Positions 9,216 through 17,073 of a stretch of DNA of 34,202 nt are shown here, one piece after another. A model generated the notes under the pieces. That model searched no databases. It worked only from the letters and a program-made list of their open reading frames with translations, and was not told the origin of the DNA. This stretch comes from Candidatus Egerieimonas intestinavium (lineage in GTDB: Bacteria > Bacillota > Clostridia > Lachnospirales > Lachnospiraceae), in assembly GCA_018711815.1 (NCBI GenBank), contig DVHU01000061.1, forward strand, positions 1 through 34,202. Reading direction: 5' to 3'. The first letter of the stretch is position 1. Every line of letters begins with the position of its first letter. Both the position numbers and the translations under genes were made by a program.

Positions 9216-10568
9216 TCAGGAAACAGGCGTCGCACAGCAATGACCGGAGCATCGCCAGAGCTCATCCGCCACCGGTTTCCATTGGTCGGCGGCAGAAATA
9301 CATTTGCCCGTTAATTCATCCACATCCTCCGGATTCTGCAGATCGGTGGAGCGTGCTCCCGACTCCCTTACCATCTCAGCCAGAGCCCCCTGATTATCCA
9401 GGAGCGGACAGGGCCGCAGCAGATTGCCGGAAAAGGGCTGATTGCGGTGGTAGGCCATAAATAAGGGGGAGCGCAGGCCCTCCAGCAGAGTTTTTTCCCG
9501 GATGTTAGAGTCAGAATAATGGATGAACGCGCAGGGATCCATATCTCCGTTGGCGTTAATGTGCAGATAGCGGCGTCCTCCGGCGATACAGCCCCCCGCA
9601 TACTCTCCGTCGTTCCAGAAATCCATAGTAAAAATAGGCTTGCTCTCACGGAATTTCCGCACTTGCTCATACATAAACTTCCGCTGCGGAGCAGAAACCA
9701 TCAGTTCCGGCACAGCCTCCTTTCCCACCGGCATATACGTAAACAGCCAGCAGAACTTAGCGCCCCAGGCAATCATCTGGTCAAAATATTCCTCGCTGCC
9801 GATAACCTCAACATTTTTGCTGGTATAGCAGCAGGAAAGCCCGAAGGGCAGCCGTTTTTCTCTCAGGATGGCCATAGCCTTTTCAATCCGCTTAAAGGTG
9901 CCCTTCCCCCGCCGGAAATCTGTGGATTCCTCAAAGCCTTCTACGCTGATTGCCGGGATGAAATTTTTTACCCTCAGCATTTCATCCGCGAACTCCTCAT
10001 CAATAAGCGTAGCGTTGGTAAATGCCGTGAACTGGCAGTCCGAGTGCTCCTCACACAGGCGAAGGATATCTCTTTTCCGCACCAGGGGTTCCCCGCCGGT
10101 GAAAAGGAAGAAATAGCACCCCAGCTGGTTGGCCTGCCTTACGATGCTGTCCATCTCCTCGTAGGAGAGATTCAGCTTGTTTCCGTACTCCGCCGCCCAG
10201 CACCCGGTGCAGTGGAGATTGCAGGCTGAGGTGGGATCCATAAGAATTGCCCAGGGAATATTGCAGCCATACTTTTTCGCATATTTTTCCTGTTCCCGCA
10301 TACCAAACAGCGTGGCATTCAGACCGAAATTGCAGAATATGGCTTTCAGAATTTCCTCGTCCACATCCCGCCAGAGGTCCATCACATATTTATGCCAGAC
10401 GTTGTCCGGGGCATCCAAAATCTGATGGAATACCTGGGTCTGCCGTTTATCCCAGCCTAACCCCTCGATCACCGAAAGAAGCTTTGGCAAATTTTTCTGG
10501 GGATCGCCGGAAATATAATTCATCGCACCGGAAAGCGCTGCTTTTGATAAGGATTGTTTGATGTTCAT
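9216..10568 (-). CDS. Radical SAM protein with C-terminal cysteine-rich (SPASM-like) region
   Basis: A 450-residue radical SAM enzyme. Its [4Fe-4S]/SAM motif CNLHCTGC (C116, C120, C123) is followed by the GGEP motif near residue 158. A preceding helical domain of about 100 residues has no function I can name. The C-terminal third has spaced cysteines (GGCIAGG, a YLHINANGDMDPC strand, RPCPLL, GKC, CSGHCC at the extreme end) of the kind that bind auxiliary Fe-S clusters in SPASM/twitch proteins. It starts 26 bases after the SDR gene at 10595-11668 and ends at the terminator at 9104-9170, so the two are one operon. The substrate is unknown. No precursor peptide gene is visible nearby, which speaks against a RiPP maturase but does not exclude it. 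Confidence 0.85.
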   Translation of the reverse strand: MNIKQSLSKAALSGAMNYISGDPQKNLPKLLSVIEGLGWDKRQTQVFHQILDAPDNVWHKYVMDLWRDVDEEILKAIFCNFGLNATLFGMREQEKYAKKYGCNIPWAILMDPTSACNLHCTGCWAAEYGNKLNLSYEEMDSIVRQANQLGCYFFLFTGGEPLVRKRDILRLCEEHSDCQFTAFTNATLIDEEFADEMLRVKNFIPAISVEGFEESTDFRRGKGTFKRIEKAMAILREKRLPFGLSCCYTSKNVEVIGSEEYFDQMIAWGAKFCWLFTYMPVGKEAVPELMVSAPQRKFMYEQVRKFRESKPIFTMDFWNDGEYAGGCIAGGRRYLHINANGDMDPCAFIHYSDSNIREKTLLEGLRSPLFMAYHRNQPFSGNLLRPCPLLDNQGALAEMVRESGARSTDLQNPEDVDELTGKCISAADQWKPVADELWRCSGHCCATPVS

Positions 10569-10594
10569 CTTTATGTCTCCTTCTAAGATAAAAG

Positions 10595-11668
10595 TTAAAT
10601 CAGGGCCGCCTTTGCTTCCTGCTTAAGATTTGGCAGGTATCCGCCTTCCATCAGCCACTGCGCCATATCCCTCAGGGTTTCCGCATAGGGCCTTGTGCGG
10701 TAGCCTAATTCCCGCTGGGCCTTGCTGTAGTCAAAGGAGTTATTTCGCTCCAAATTATAAACGGCGAATTTCGTCATCAGCGGCTTTTCCCCGGTTCCAG
10801 CCGCCCGCTTCTCCATCCTGGCTGCCAGCTTATAAGACAGGCCCAAAGGGAGATAGAGCCAGGGGGTTTTGCAGCCGCTGAAATCATGAAGCATTTTGCA
10901 GAGCTCCTTCAAGGTAACCTCTTCATTTCCCAAAATATAGCATTCCCCCGCCTGCCCTTTGTCGGCGGCGGCCACGCAGCCCCGGGCCAGATCCCGCACG
11001 TCACAGAGGTTAAAGGATCCGCCCATGCCCACGGACATTTGTCCGCTCATGATTTTCAGCACGGTGCCTGTCACCTGTCCCACGGCGTAATCCTTGGGGC
11101 CAAGAATACCGCTGGGATGGACAACGCAGGCATTTAACCCCCGGCATCTGCAGGCGTCCAGCACCTCCTGGGTGGCCATAGCCTTGCTTTTAGAATACCA
11201 GCCCACAATGTGAGGATTCGCTTCCGCATCCCGAAAATCCTGAATTTCCCGGATTTTCTCTCCCTTGGGCAGCTCCGGGATCGCCCCGGTGGAGCTGACG
11301 TAAACCATTTTCTGACATTCAGCATGGTTCAGGCACTGATCAATTATATTTTTTGTGCCCCCCACATTTACATCCAAAAGCTTCTGGTTAAAGTCGGGAA
11401 CCGTGGTGACCATGCTGGCGCAGTGGATAACTATGCTCCTGCAGTTGTCCGGAAGGGAAAAGAAGGCATCTAAGGAATCCTTATCGCACAGGTCTCCTTC
11501 TACGATTTCCACGGGTTCCGGGATATATTTGGCCGATTTATCTCCCGGCAGCACCAGAGCCCGGACACGCTCCCCGCGCTCCAGCAGCTCGTCGCACACA
11601 TGACTTCCCAAAAAGCCGGCCGCTCCGGTCACAAGATAGATGGTATAATTACTGGATTGAAATTCCAT
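10595..11668 (-). CDS. NAD-dependent epimerase/dehydratase (extended SDR)
   Basis: A 357-residue extended short-chain dehydrogenase/reductase. The nucleotide-binding TGAAGFLG motif is at residues 14-21, a serine/threonine active-site stretch (YVSST) near 123-127, and the catalytic YxxxK as Y158 and K162. This architecture occurs in NDP-sugar epimerases, 3-beta-hydroxysteroid and dihydroflavonol reductases; the substrate cannot be assigned. The start at 11668 has an AAAGGAGGA site 8-9 bases upstream. It is first in a two-gene operon with the radical SAM gene, which suggests both act on the same small molecule. I found no convincing promoter upstream; the region 11690-11760 is AT-rich. Confidence 0.88.
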   Translation of the reverse strand: MEFQSSNYTIYLVTGAAGFLGSHVCDELLERGERVRALVLPGDKSAKYIPEPVEIVEGDLCDKDSLDAFFSLPDNCRSIVIHCASMVTTVPDFNQKLLDVNVGGTKNIIDQCLNHAECQKMVYVSSTGAIPELPKGEKIREIQDFRDAEANPHIVGWYSKSKAMATQEVLDACRCRGLNACVVHPSGILGPKDYAVGQVTGTVLKIMSGQMSVGMGGSFNLCDVRDLARGCVAAADKGQAGECYILGNEEVTLKELCKMLHDFSGCKTPWLYLPLGLSYKLAARMEKRAAGTGEKPLMTKFAVYNLERNNSFDYSKAQRELGYRTRPYAETLRDMAQWLMEGGYLPNLKQEAKAALI

Positions 11669-11804
11669 ATCTAAAAATCCTCCTTTGTTTGATGTGACCC
11701 TATGGTATTACACAAATTTTTGAGAAATGTTCAAGTAATATTTACTTTTTGTTAATCATTCCCACCGCAGTGCGCTCCTGCCCGGAGAGCTTTTTGATCT
11801 ATAG

Positions 11805-11836
11805 AACAAAGAAAGACCGCAGGTATTTTCCTGCGG
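11805..11836 (-). terminator. Intrinsic terminator after the Fic pseudogene
   Basis: On the minus strand CCGCAGG pairs with CCTGCGG around a 6-nt loop (11836-11817), followed by TCTTTCTTTG. It lies 21 bases past the reconstructed Fic stop. Confidence 0.7.
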
Positions 11837-11856
11837 CCTGATACACCACTATTTAT

Positions 11857-12418
11857 TCACATCGTCTGTATTGGGGACCCCTCCTCCGTAACTTGTCCGC
11901 TGGCAATGGCGAGGTATTCGTCCAGCCGGTTTTCCTCTAACCCGGCGATCATTTCGCAAACGGATTCCGATCTCTGCCTACAGCATAAGCTTCCAGCGCG
12001 TCAAAGTATTCCAACCGCCTTTCCTTTGCGATGGAAACGGGGAGAAAGCCTCCTGACATTAGCTGGTAGTTCATCAGCATACGGGAGGTTCTTCCATTGC
12101 CATCCACGCATGGATATCTTTGGCTGTTGCTTCATCCAAAGGCCTTCCCTCTGCCACACATTTTTTGGTAAAAGCGAAGGCTTTCGCATGATTTGCCACC
12201 TCATAGATCTCACGGAGTGTCTTTCCTCCAACGGAAAGTCCCTCCTCCAGGATCGCCTTTGTCTGGATCAGTGTCAGGGTATTTCCTTCGATGGCGGTAG
12301 AGTTATGCGCATACTCTACGTTAAAACTTCTTTCAAAGCTCTCCAGCACCTCCGGCTGGATGCTGTCTCTGCTCTTCGCAAGCCGCTCCTTTTTATCGTA
12401 AAGCATAGCGTAGTTCAT
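11857..12418 (-). pseudogene. Fic-family protein, internally deleted and frameshifted
   Basis: The remains of a Fic (AMPylase-type) protein spread over three frames. Frame 1 starts at ATG 12418 (MNYAML) and carries the inhibitory-helix-like region SFNVEYAHNSTAIEGN and the LDEATAKDIHAW stretch, stopping near 12074. A second frame holds VDGNGRTSR and LMNYQLMSGGFLPVSI, stopping after NPFAK near 11950. A third frame restores EMIAGLEENRLDEYLAIA to a TGA at 11857. Intact family members have roughly 60 more residues between DIHA and the HPFxDGNGR active site. That segment is gone, the catalytic histidine position reads Tyr (YPCVDGNGR), and a one-base loss later breaks the frame again. It cannot make an active enzyme. 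Confidence 0.85.
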
Positions 12419-12465
12419 GCCTATTCACCTCGTTTCAACGATATCTCAGCGAGTTTTATTATACG

Positions 12466-12529
12466 ATATCCGCCGCGCGGATATGGGCCCCCGGCAGATT
12501 TTAGTGCCCGGTTTCTGCGGCATGCGCAT
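12466..12529. repeat. Small palindrome plus dispersed repeat at the 3' end of the histidine kinase gene
   Basis: ATATCCGC pairs with GCGGATAT around a 3-nt loop (12466-12484). After a GC-rich spacer comes 12499-12529, of which TTTTAG-T-GCCCGGTTTCTGCGG and then ATGCGCA are shared with the sseB-like leader at 31859-31906. The second copy has an extra 16-17 bases that make a hairpin. The repeat here includes the stop and last codons of the kinase. Confidence 0.6.
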
Positions 12530-13442
12530 GTTCTGTCTTTTTCTCCGGAAACCAGAGCCTCAGACACAGCCGCCCCTCCCGGTACTCCGCCCTTAAGCTG
12601 CCTCCCATCCGCTCCGCCAGGCTCCTGGCGATGGAGAGGCCCAAGCCTGTGGATTTCCGGGCGGCCTCCACCGTGTAGAAACGGTCAAAGAGCCGCTCCA
12701 CCTGCAGGTGGTTGAGCCCTGGGGCTCTGTTGGAGAAGGTGATCTTCCCCTCCGGGGTCAGCCGGATATGCAGATCCCCGTCGCTGTAGCGAACTGCGTT
12801 AGAAAGCAGATTGGAGAGGATCCGGGACAGGGCGGCCGGATCCAGCTGCCGGATCACCTTCTCCCGGGGCAGCTCAATCACCGGCTCTATGTTCCGGCCC
12901 GTCAGGGCCCCGTAGAAGGCGGCGACGCTCTCTTCCAGGGCCCGGTTCAGGCTGATGCTCTCCGGGGAGAGCTCGCTGTCCTCCGCCCAAAATACGGAAT
13001 AGCGGAACAGCTCCTCCGTCAGCTGTCCCATAAGCTCCACCCTTTCCCGGATCACCGCCAGATACCGGCAGTCCTCCGGGGAGTGCTCCCCCTGCTCCAA
13101 CAGCTCCAGGTAGCCGCTGATGGCCGTCAGCGGGGTACGCAGGTCGTGGGAAATGTTGGCCACCGCTCCCTTCAGCTCCCGGTCTCCCTGCCGGAAACGG
13201 TGCCGCAGCCTCCTCAGCTCCATCAGCTGCCCATTCAGCTCCCGGGCCAATCTGCGCATCTCCCCGTCCCTGGTGGAGAGGTCAATGAGGGTATTGGTCT
13301 CCCCGGCGTCATCCCCGGCCATACGCTCCTTAAGGGAGCACCGGATTTCCCGGGCTCCCTTTCTCAGCAGATAAATCTTCACCAGCAATAGTACTGACAC
13401 CGCCGCCAGAATCAGCGCCGCCGCCCACAGCCAAATCTCCAT
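12501..13442 (-). CDS. Sensor histidine kinase of the transporter-linked two-component system
   Basis: A 313-residue kinase with a single N-terminal hydrophobic segment (about residues 3-26) and no obvious extracellular sensor domain. It has the H-box ISHDLRTPL (phospho-acceptor H99), the N-box ILSNLLSNAVRYS, and the ATP-lid glycines GLGLSIARSLAERMGG. It lies last after the ATPase and permease genes, and its likely partner is the regulator at 15378-16046. With no sensor domain it may detect the stimulus through the membrane or through the transporter, as in BceS-type systems (inference). Start 13442 has GGAGAGG 1-4 bases upstream. The last residues, HAHAAETGH, are encoded by a dispersed repeat. 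Confidence 0.92.
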   Translation of the reverse strand: MEIWLWAAALILAAVSVLLLVKIYLLRKGAREIRCSLKERMAGDDAGETNTLIDLSTRDGEMRRLARELNGQLMELRRLRHRFRQGDRELKGAVANISHDLRTPLTAISGYLELLEQGEHSPEDCRYLAVIRERVELMGQLTEELFRYSVFWAEDSELSPESISLNRALEESVAAFYGALTGRNIEPVIELPREKVIRQLDPAALSRILSNLLSNAVRYSDGDLHIRLTPEGKITFSNRAPGLNHLQVERLFDRFYTVEAARKSTGLGLSIARSLAERMGGSLRAEYREGRLCLRLWFPEKKTEHAHAAETGH

Positions 13443-13506
13443 CCCTCTCTCCTATAACTCTTCCTCCGCTCTCCCAGGGCTCTCCCGGAACTTTTCCGGA
13501 ACTCTT

Positions 13507-14337
13507 CTACCGCAGATCCTTCCTCTCAAACAACGCCATTCCCGCCGCTGTGGTCAGCGCCGTCACCACCGCGGAATAGAGGGAAAGGCGCAGAGGATGG
13601 GCCGTCTCCCGTGAAAAGCACTGAATCGACTGGCCCCCGGGAAGGAAATCAAAGAAAAACTCATAGACCTGCCGTTTGGCCCCCTTCAGATACCGGGGAT
13701 TTTCCATCTCCACGCTCTCCCCCACAGCGCCGCCCACCTCATAGACATAGTTGGGATACACCTCAGGCTCCGAGAGTCTGTTGTAAATCTGAAAACCCAC
13801 CACCAGGAAAATCACCGCTGTCAGAATGCATAGCACCGCCGTCACCGCCTTATTCTGGCTGAGCATAGCAATCAGGGTAAACACCGAGGCGTAGGCCGCC
13901 GAGAGAAAAAATATGGCCGCCGTCGTCAGCAGCGCCCGGCGGATATCCATCTCAAAACCGCCCAACAGCGGCAATCCCAGACCCAGCATGGGCAGATAGA
14001 AGGCCGCGCAGAGGGCGAAGCCTCCCGCCATACAGGTGACCAGATTTGCCAGATACACCGCCCGCCTGCTGTGGCCCACCAGGATCTTGTTGCGGATGGC
14101 GCCGTCGCTGTACTCTGTGCCCACAAAGAGCCCCACAAACACCGCCAGCACAATCCCAATCAGCACCGCGGAGCTGAAAAATCCGTCGTCTATGTGATTT
14201 TGATAGGCCCCTTTGGCATTATTATAGCTGATGAGCAGGGGATATAACATCCCCACAGCCAGCATAAAGAGAAGCCCTGCCAGAAAAGCCTTCTCCCGCT
14301 TCAGCCTCAGGAAATTTGCAGCTAACAGCTTACGCAT
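13507..14337 (-). CDS. ABC-2 type transporter permease (BcrB-like)
   Basis: A membrane permease of about 276 residues with six predicted hydrophobic segments, among them AFLAGLLFMLAVGMLYPL, VLIGIVLAVFVGLFVG, LLTTAAIFFLSAAYA and AVLCILTAVIFLVVGF. The TEYSDGAIRNKILVGHSR cytoplasmic element is typical of ABC-2 permeases of the bacitracin/lantibiotic self-protection type. ATG 14337 was chosen because GGAGGTGAGG lies directly upstream; a GTG at 14346 is possible. It overlaps the ATPase gene by 8 bases, which implies coupling. Function is inferred: export or removal of a membrane-active compound. Confidence 0.88.
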   Translation of the reverse strand: MRKLLAANFLRLKREKAFLAGLLFMLAVGMLYPLLISYNNAKGAYQNHIDDGFFSSAVLIGIVLAVFVGLFVGTEYSDGAIRNKILVGHSRRAVYLANLVTCMAGGFALCAAFYLPMLGLGLPLLGGFEMDIRRALLTTAAIFFLSAAYASVFTLIAMLSQNKAVTAVLCILTAVIFLVVGFQIYNRLSEPEVYPNYVYEVGGAVGESVEMENPRYLKGAKRQVYEFFFDFLPGGQSIQCFSRETAHPLRLSLYSAVVTALTTAAGMALFERKDLR

Positions 14338-15244
14338 GCTCCTCACCTCCCACCAGGCTGATGTAATAGCTCTCCAGGCTCTCTTCTCTCTCCTGCCAGG
14401 AAATGACCTCGCATCCCTCCCGGGAGAGGGCCAGGGTCAGCTGGGATACGTTCACCTTAGCAAACACATCCGCCTCAGACCCGGAGACCATGCTGTATTC
14501 CAGGCCCAGCTCCTCCAGCTTCCGGGCCAGGAGCCTGCCGTCGGATACCCTCAGGCGCACGCATTTTTTGCAGGCCTTCTCCAGCTGGTCAGCGCTGATC
14601 TCCTTCACCATCCGGCCGCTGTCGATGAAGCCGTAGCAGGTGGCCAGCCGGGATAGCTCATCCAGGATGTGGCTGGAGATCAGCACGGTGATCTGGTACT
14701 CCCGGTTCAGCTTCAAAATCAGCTCCCGCATCTCCACGATGCCCTGGGGATCCAGCCCGTTCACCGGCTCATCCAGCACCAGAAAATCCGGCGAGCCCGC
14801 CAGGGCCACGGCGATTCCCAACCGCTGGCGCATACCCAGGGAAAAATCCCTGGCCTTCTTTCTGCCCGTGTGTTCCAGATCCACCAGCTTGAGCAGCTCA
14901 GAAATCCCCTCATCAGAGGGGATTCCCAGCACCCGGTACTGTTCCCTCAGATTTTCCCGGGCGCTCAGGTCCAGATACACCGCCGGTGACTCTACCACAG
15001 CCCCCATGCGCCGCCGGGCCTTAGCCACCCCCTGCTCCGTGTATTTTCTGCCGTACAGGGAATAACTGCCAGAGGTTGGGGCCTGCAGGCCGCAGATCAG
15101 CCTGATCAGCGTGGTCTTCCCCGCCCCGTTCTTCCCCACAAAGCCATAGATGGCTCCCTTGGGAACCCGCATAGACAGTCCGTCCAGAGCCTTGGAGTGC
15201 TTATAGCGCTTACTCAGATTCTCCGTCTCAAGAACATATTCCAT
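14330..15244 (-). CDS. ABC transporter ATP-binding protein (BcrA-like)
   Basis: A 304-residue ATPase: Walker A GKNGAGKTT at residues 37-45, signature FSLGMRQRLGIA, Walker B LVLDEPVNGLDP, H-loop ISSHILDEL. The C-terminal extension of about 80 residues is as in BcrA/LanF-type subunits that protect against bacitracin or lantibiotics. It pairs with the overlapping permease. Start 15244 follows a TAAGGAGG site. Four phased repeats (15281-15325) lie in the 130-base gap between the regulator and this gene and are a likely binding site for that regulator. The actual substrate is unknown. Confidence 0.93.
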   Translation of the reverse strand: MEYVLETENLSKRYKHSKALDGLSMRVPKGAIYGFVGKNGAGKTTLIRLICGLQAPTSGSYSLYGRKYTEQGVAKARRRMGAVVESPAVYLDLSARENLREQYRVLGIPSDEGISELLKLVDLEHTGRKKARDFSLGMRQRLGIAVALAGSPDFLVLDEPVNGLDPQGIVEMRELILKLNREYQITVLISSHILDELSRLATCYGFIDSGRMVKEISADQLEKACKKCVRLRVSDGRLLARKLEELGLEYSMVSGSEADVFAKVNVSQLTLALSREGCEVISWQEREESLESYYISLVGGEEHA

Positions 15245-15280
15245 ATCCTTCTGCCTCCTTATTTCTGATATGGACAGTCT

Positions 15281-15325
15281 ACCAGAAAATCCTTAAGAAA
15301 CCGGTAAAGAAAACCGTTAAGAAAC
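15281..15325 (-). promoter_or_regulatory. Four 12-bp-spaced direct repeats, likely response-regulator operator
   Basis: Plus-strand units ACCAGAAAA (15281), TTAAGAAAC (15293), TAAAGAAAA (15305) and TTAAGAAAC (15317) recur every 12 bases, each with an AGAAA core. On the minus strand they read TTTCTTAA-type boxes upstream of a possible -10 TAGACT (15280-15275), about 30 bases before the ATPase start. OmpR-family regulators bind such direct repeats; the match to this regulator is inference. Confidence 0.6.
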
Positions 15326-15377
15326 AGTAAAAATATCCGAGTCCTCCCCCGCTTAAGCCCGCAGGGCCATGGCTCTC

Positions 15378-16046
15378 TCAGCCCTTCTCCTGCTGGCGCA
15401 GCTTAAAGCCCACTCCCCAGACTGACTCAATATAATCCCTGCCCTCCCCGGCCTCCCGCAGCTTCCGGCGCAGGTTGCTCACGTGGATTTTCAGGGAGTT
15501 CTCGGTGCAGTCCGGCGTATCCTGGCTGATATCCTCCAGCAGCTGGGACTTGGTGAGCACCTGCCGGGGATTCAGCAGGAGCAGCTTTAAAATGGCGTAC
15601 TCTGTCCGGGTAAGCTTAACCTCCCTGTCCTGCAGGGTCACCGACCGGGTTCTGGTATCCAGGCGCAGCTCCTGGCAGGCTAATACTGTTTCCCCAGAGC
15701 CTCCCCTTAAACGGGCGGCTATCCGGGCCAGCAGCTCCCGAATTTGGAAAGGTTTTGTCACATAGTCCGCCGCTCCGCCCAGCAAAAGCTTCACTTTACT
15801 GTCCACATCCGCCCGGGCGCTGATAACGATCACCGGAATCCCCCGAAGCCTGGGGAGCACCTCCTCCCCGGAGAGTCCCGGCAGCATCAGATCCAGCAGC
15901 GCCAAATCTGGCCGCTCCTTTTCCAAAAGCAGCAAAGCCTCCGTTCCTGAGTAGGCCCGGAGGACTTTGTATCCTTCTTTGTTAAGAACTTCTTCCAGCA
16001 TATTTCCAATATGCTGGTCGTCGTCAATGATCATTATGGTTGTCAA
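15378..16046 (-). CDS. OmpR-family response regulator
   Basis: About 222 residues. The receiver domain has acidic residues in IIDDDQ, phospho-acceptor aspartate in LALLDLMLPG, and the switch lysine in YVTKPF. A winged-helix DNA-binding domain follows (LTRTEYAILKLLL, CTENSLKIHVSNLRRKL, VWGVGFKL). I place the start at TTG 16046, giving (L)TTIMIIDDDQ: GGAGGG lies 7 bases upstream and no in-frame ATG has a ribosome site. A longer reading would overlap the dipeptidase gene. It follows that gene by 19 bases and precedes the transporter genes and its likely kinase. Confidence 0.92.
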   Translation of the reverse strand: MTTIMIIDDDQHIGNMLEEVLNKEGYKVLRAYSGTEALLLLEKERPDLALLDLMLPGLSGEEVLPRLRGIPVIVISARADVDSKVKLLLGGAADYVTKPFQIRELLARIAARLRGGSGETVLACQELRLDTRTRSVTLQDREVKLTRTEYAILKLLLLNPRQVLTKSQLLEDISQDTPDCTENSLKIHVSNLRRKLREAGEGRDYIESVWGVGFKLRQQEKG

Positions 16047-16065
16047 CTGGCATCCCTCCGCTCTC

Positions 16066-17064
16066 TTACAGAAGCTCCCGCAGAATCCGCTCACCGTTTC
16101 CGAAGGCAATCCTTTCTATCTGGCTGTGGGATACGCCCCGGCGGCCCAGTTCCCGGAAAATCAGCTCCAGAGCCCGGGGCTCCGTCACCTCCAGTTCCCC
16201 GGAAAATCCGTCCCAGTCGGAGCCCAGCACCAGAGCCTCACTTCCCGCCACGTCCAAAATATGCTCCATGTGGTCGCAGATGCGCGCCACAGTGCTCTCC
16301 TCATGCTCCAGATCCCGTCCCAGGAAGCCAGGACAGAAATTAAGGCCGGTGACGCCGCCCCGCTCCCCCAGAACCCGCAGCATCTCATCGCTTAGGTTTC
16401 TCGCGGAAGGGGTCAGGGCCCGGGCATTGGAGTGGCTGGCGATAAAGGGCTTTTTCGCCACATCCGCCACGTCATAAAACAGGGCGTCGGAGCCGTGGGA
16501 CACGTCCACGATCATTCCCAGCTCCTCCATGTGCTCCACCGTCTCTTTCCCAAAATCCGTGAGGCCGTATTCCCGGGCAGGCACCTTTTCGGCGCTGTGG
16601 GTGCTCATATCTCCCGCCAAAGCCGCGGAACCCAGACAGTTGTCGAAATTCCAGGTAAAGGTAATCAGCCGGTAGCCCAGAGCGTAAAAGCGCTCCAGAT
16701 TCTCCTGGCTGCCCTCCAGCATCCGTCCATCCTCGAAGGTGAGAAAGGCGCTGATTTTGCCCGCTTTTTTATTTTCCTCATAGTCCCGGAAACTTCTGGC
16801 AAAGCCCACCATATGGCTGTGCTCCCCAATGGCCCCCATCAACCCCTGATAGAGATTATCCCGGAAAACCTCATCCTTGGCCGGGCCGCCCTTTTTCACC
16901 CGCCACTCAGCCGGGGGCAGGAAGGTGGCAAAAAACTGCGCCAGGCAGCCGGCCTCCTTCATCCGCTTCAAATCCACCGCCCCGGAATTTTCGTACAGAT
17001 TCCCCTGATCCGGTCCCTTTCCGAACATGCCCAGAGTATCGCAGTGAAAATCCATGTAGTTCAT
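16066..17064 (-). CDS. Membrane dipeptidase-type hydrolase (peptidase family M19)
   Basis: A 332-residue zinc hydrolase of the renal-dipeptidase family, which cleaves dipeptides, often with a D-residue. Metal ligands can be seen in family order: HCD near residue 7 (MDFHCDT), the glutamate in LTFEDGR, the histidines in VDVSHGSD and IASHSNAR, and the aspartate of GSDWDGF. No signal peptide is present, so it is cytosolic. The start at 17064 has AGGAGGT 5 bases upstream. The ribosome site lies against the end of nadE (stop at 17074), which makes them one transcript. Confidence 0.93.
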   Translation of the reverse strand: MNYMDFHCDTLGMFGKGPDQGNLYENSGAVDLKRMKEAGCLAQFFATFLPPAEWRVKKGGPAKDEVFRDNLYQGLMGAIGEHSHMVGFARSFRDYEENKKAGKISAFLTFEDGRMLEGSQENLERFYALGYRLITFTWNFDNCLGSAALAGDMSTHSAEKVPAREYGLTDFGKETVEHMEELGMIVDVSHGSDALFYDVADVAKKPFIASHSNARALTPSARNLSDEMLRVLGERGGVTGLNFCPGFLGRDLEHEESTVARICDHMEHILDVAGSEALVLGSDWDGFSGELEVTEPRALELIFRELGRRGVSHSQIERIAFGNGERILRELL

Positions 17065-17073
17065 GCTTACCTC

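Noticed and set aside
11690-11720. MerR-type operator upstream of the SDR gene
   Set aside because: Only one half-site-like sequence (GACCCTATGGT) is present; the inverted partner is missing.
13507-16046. Complete BceRS-BceAB bacitracin module
   Set aside because: The permease is about 276 residues and lacks the large extracellular loop and length of BceB; it fits a BcrB/LanE-type permease better.
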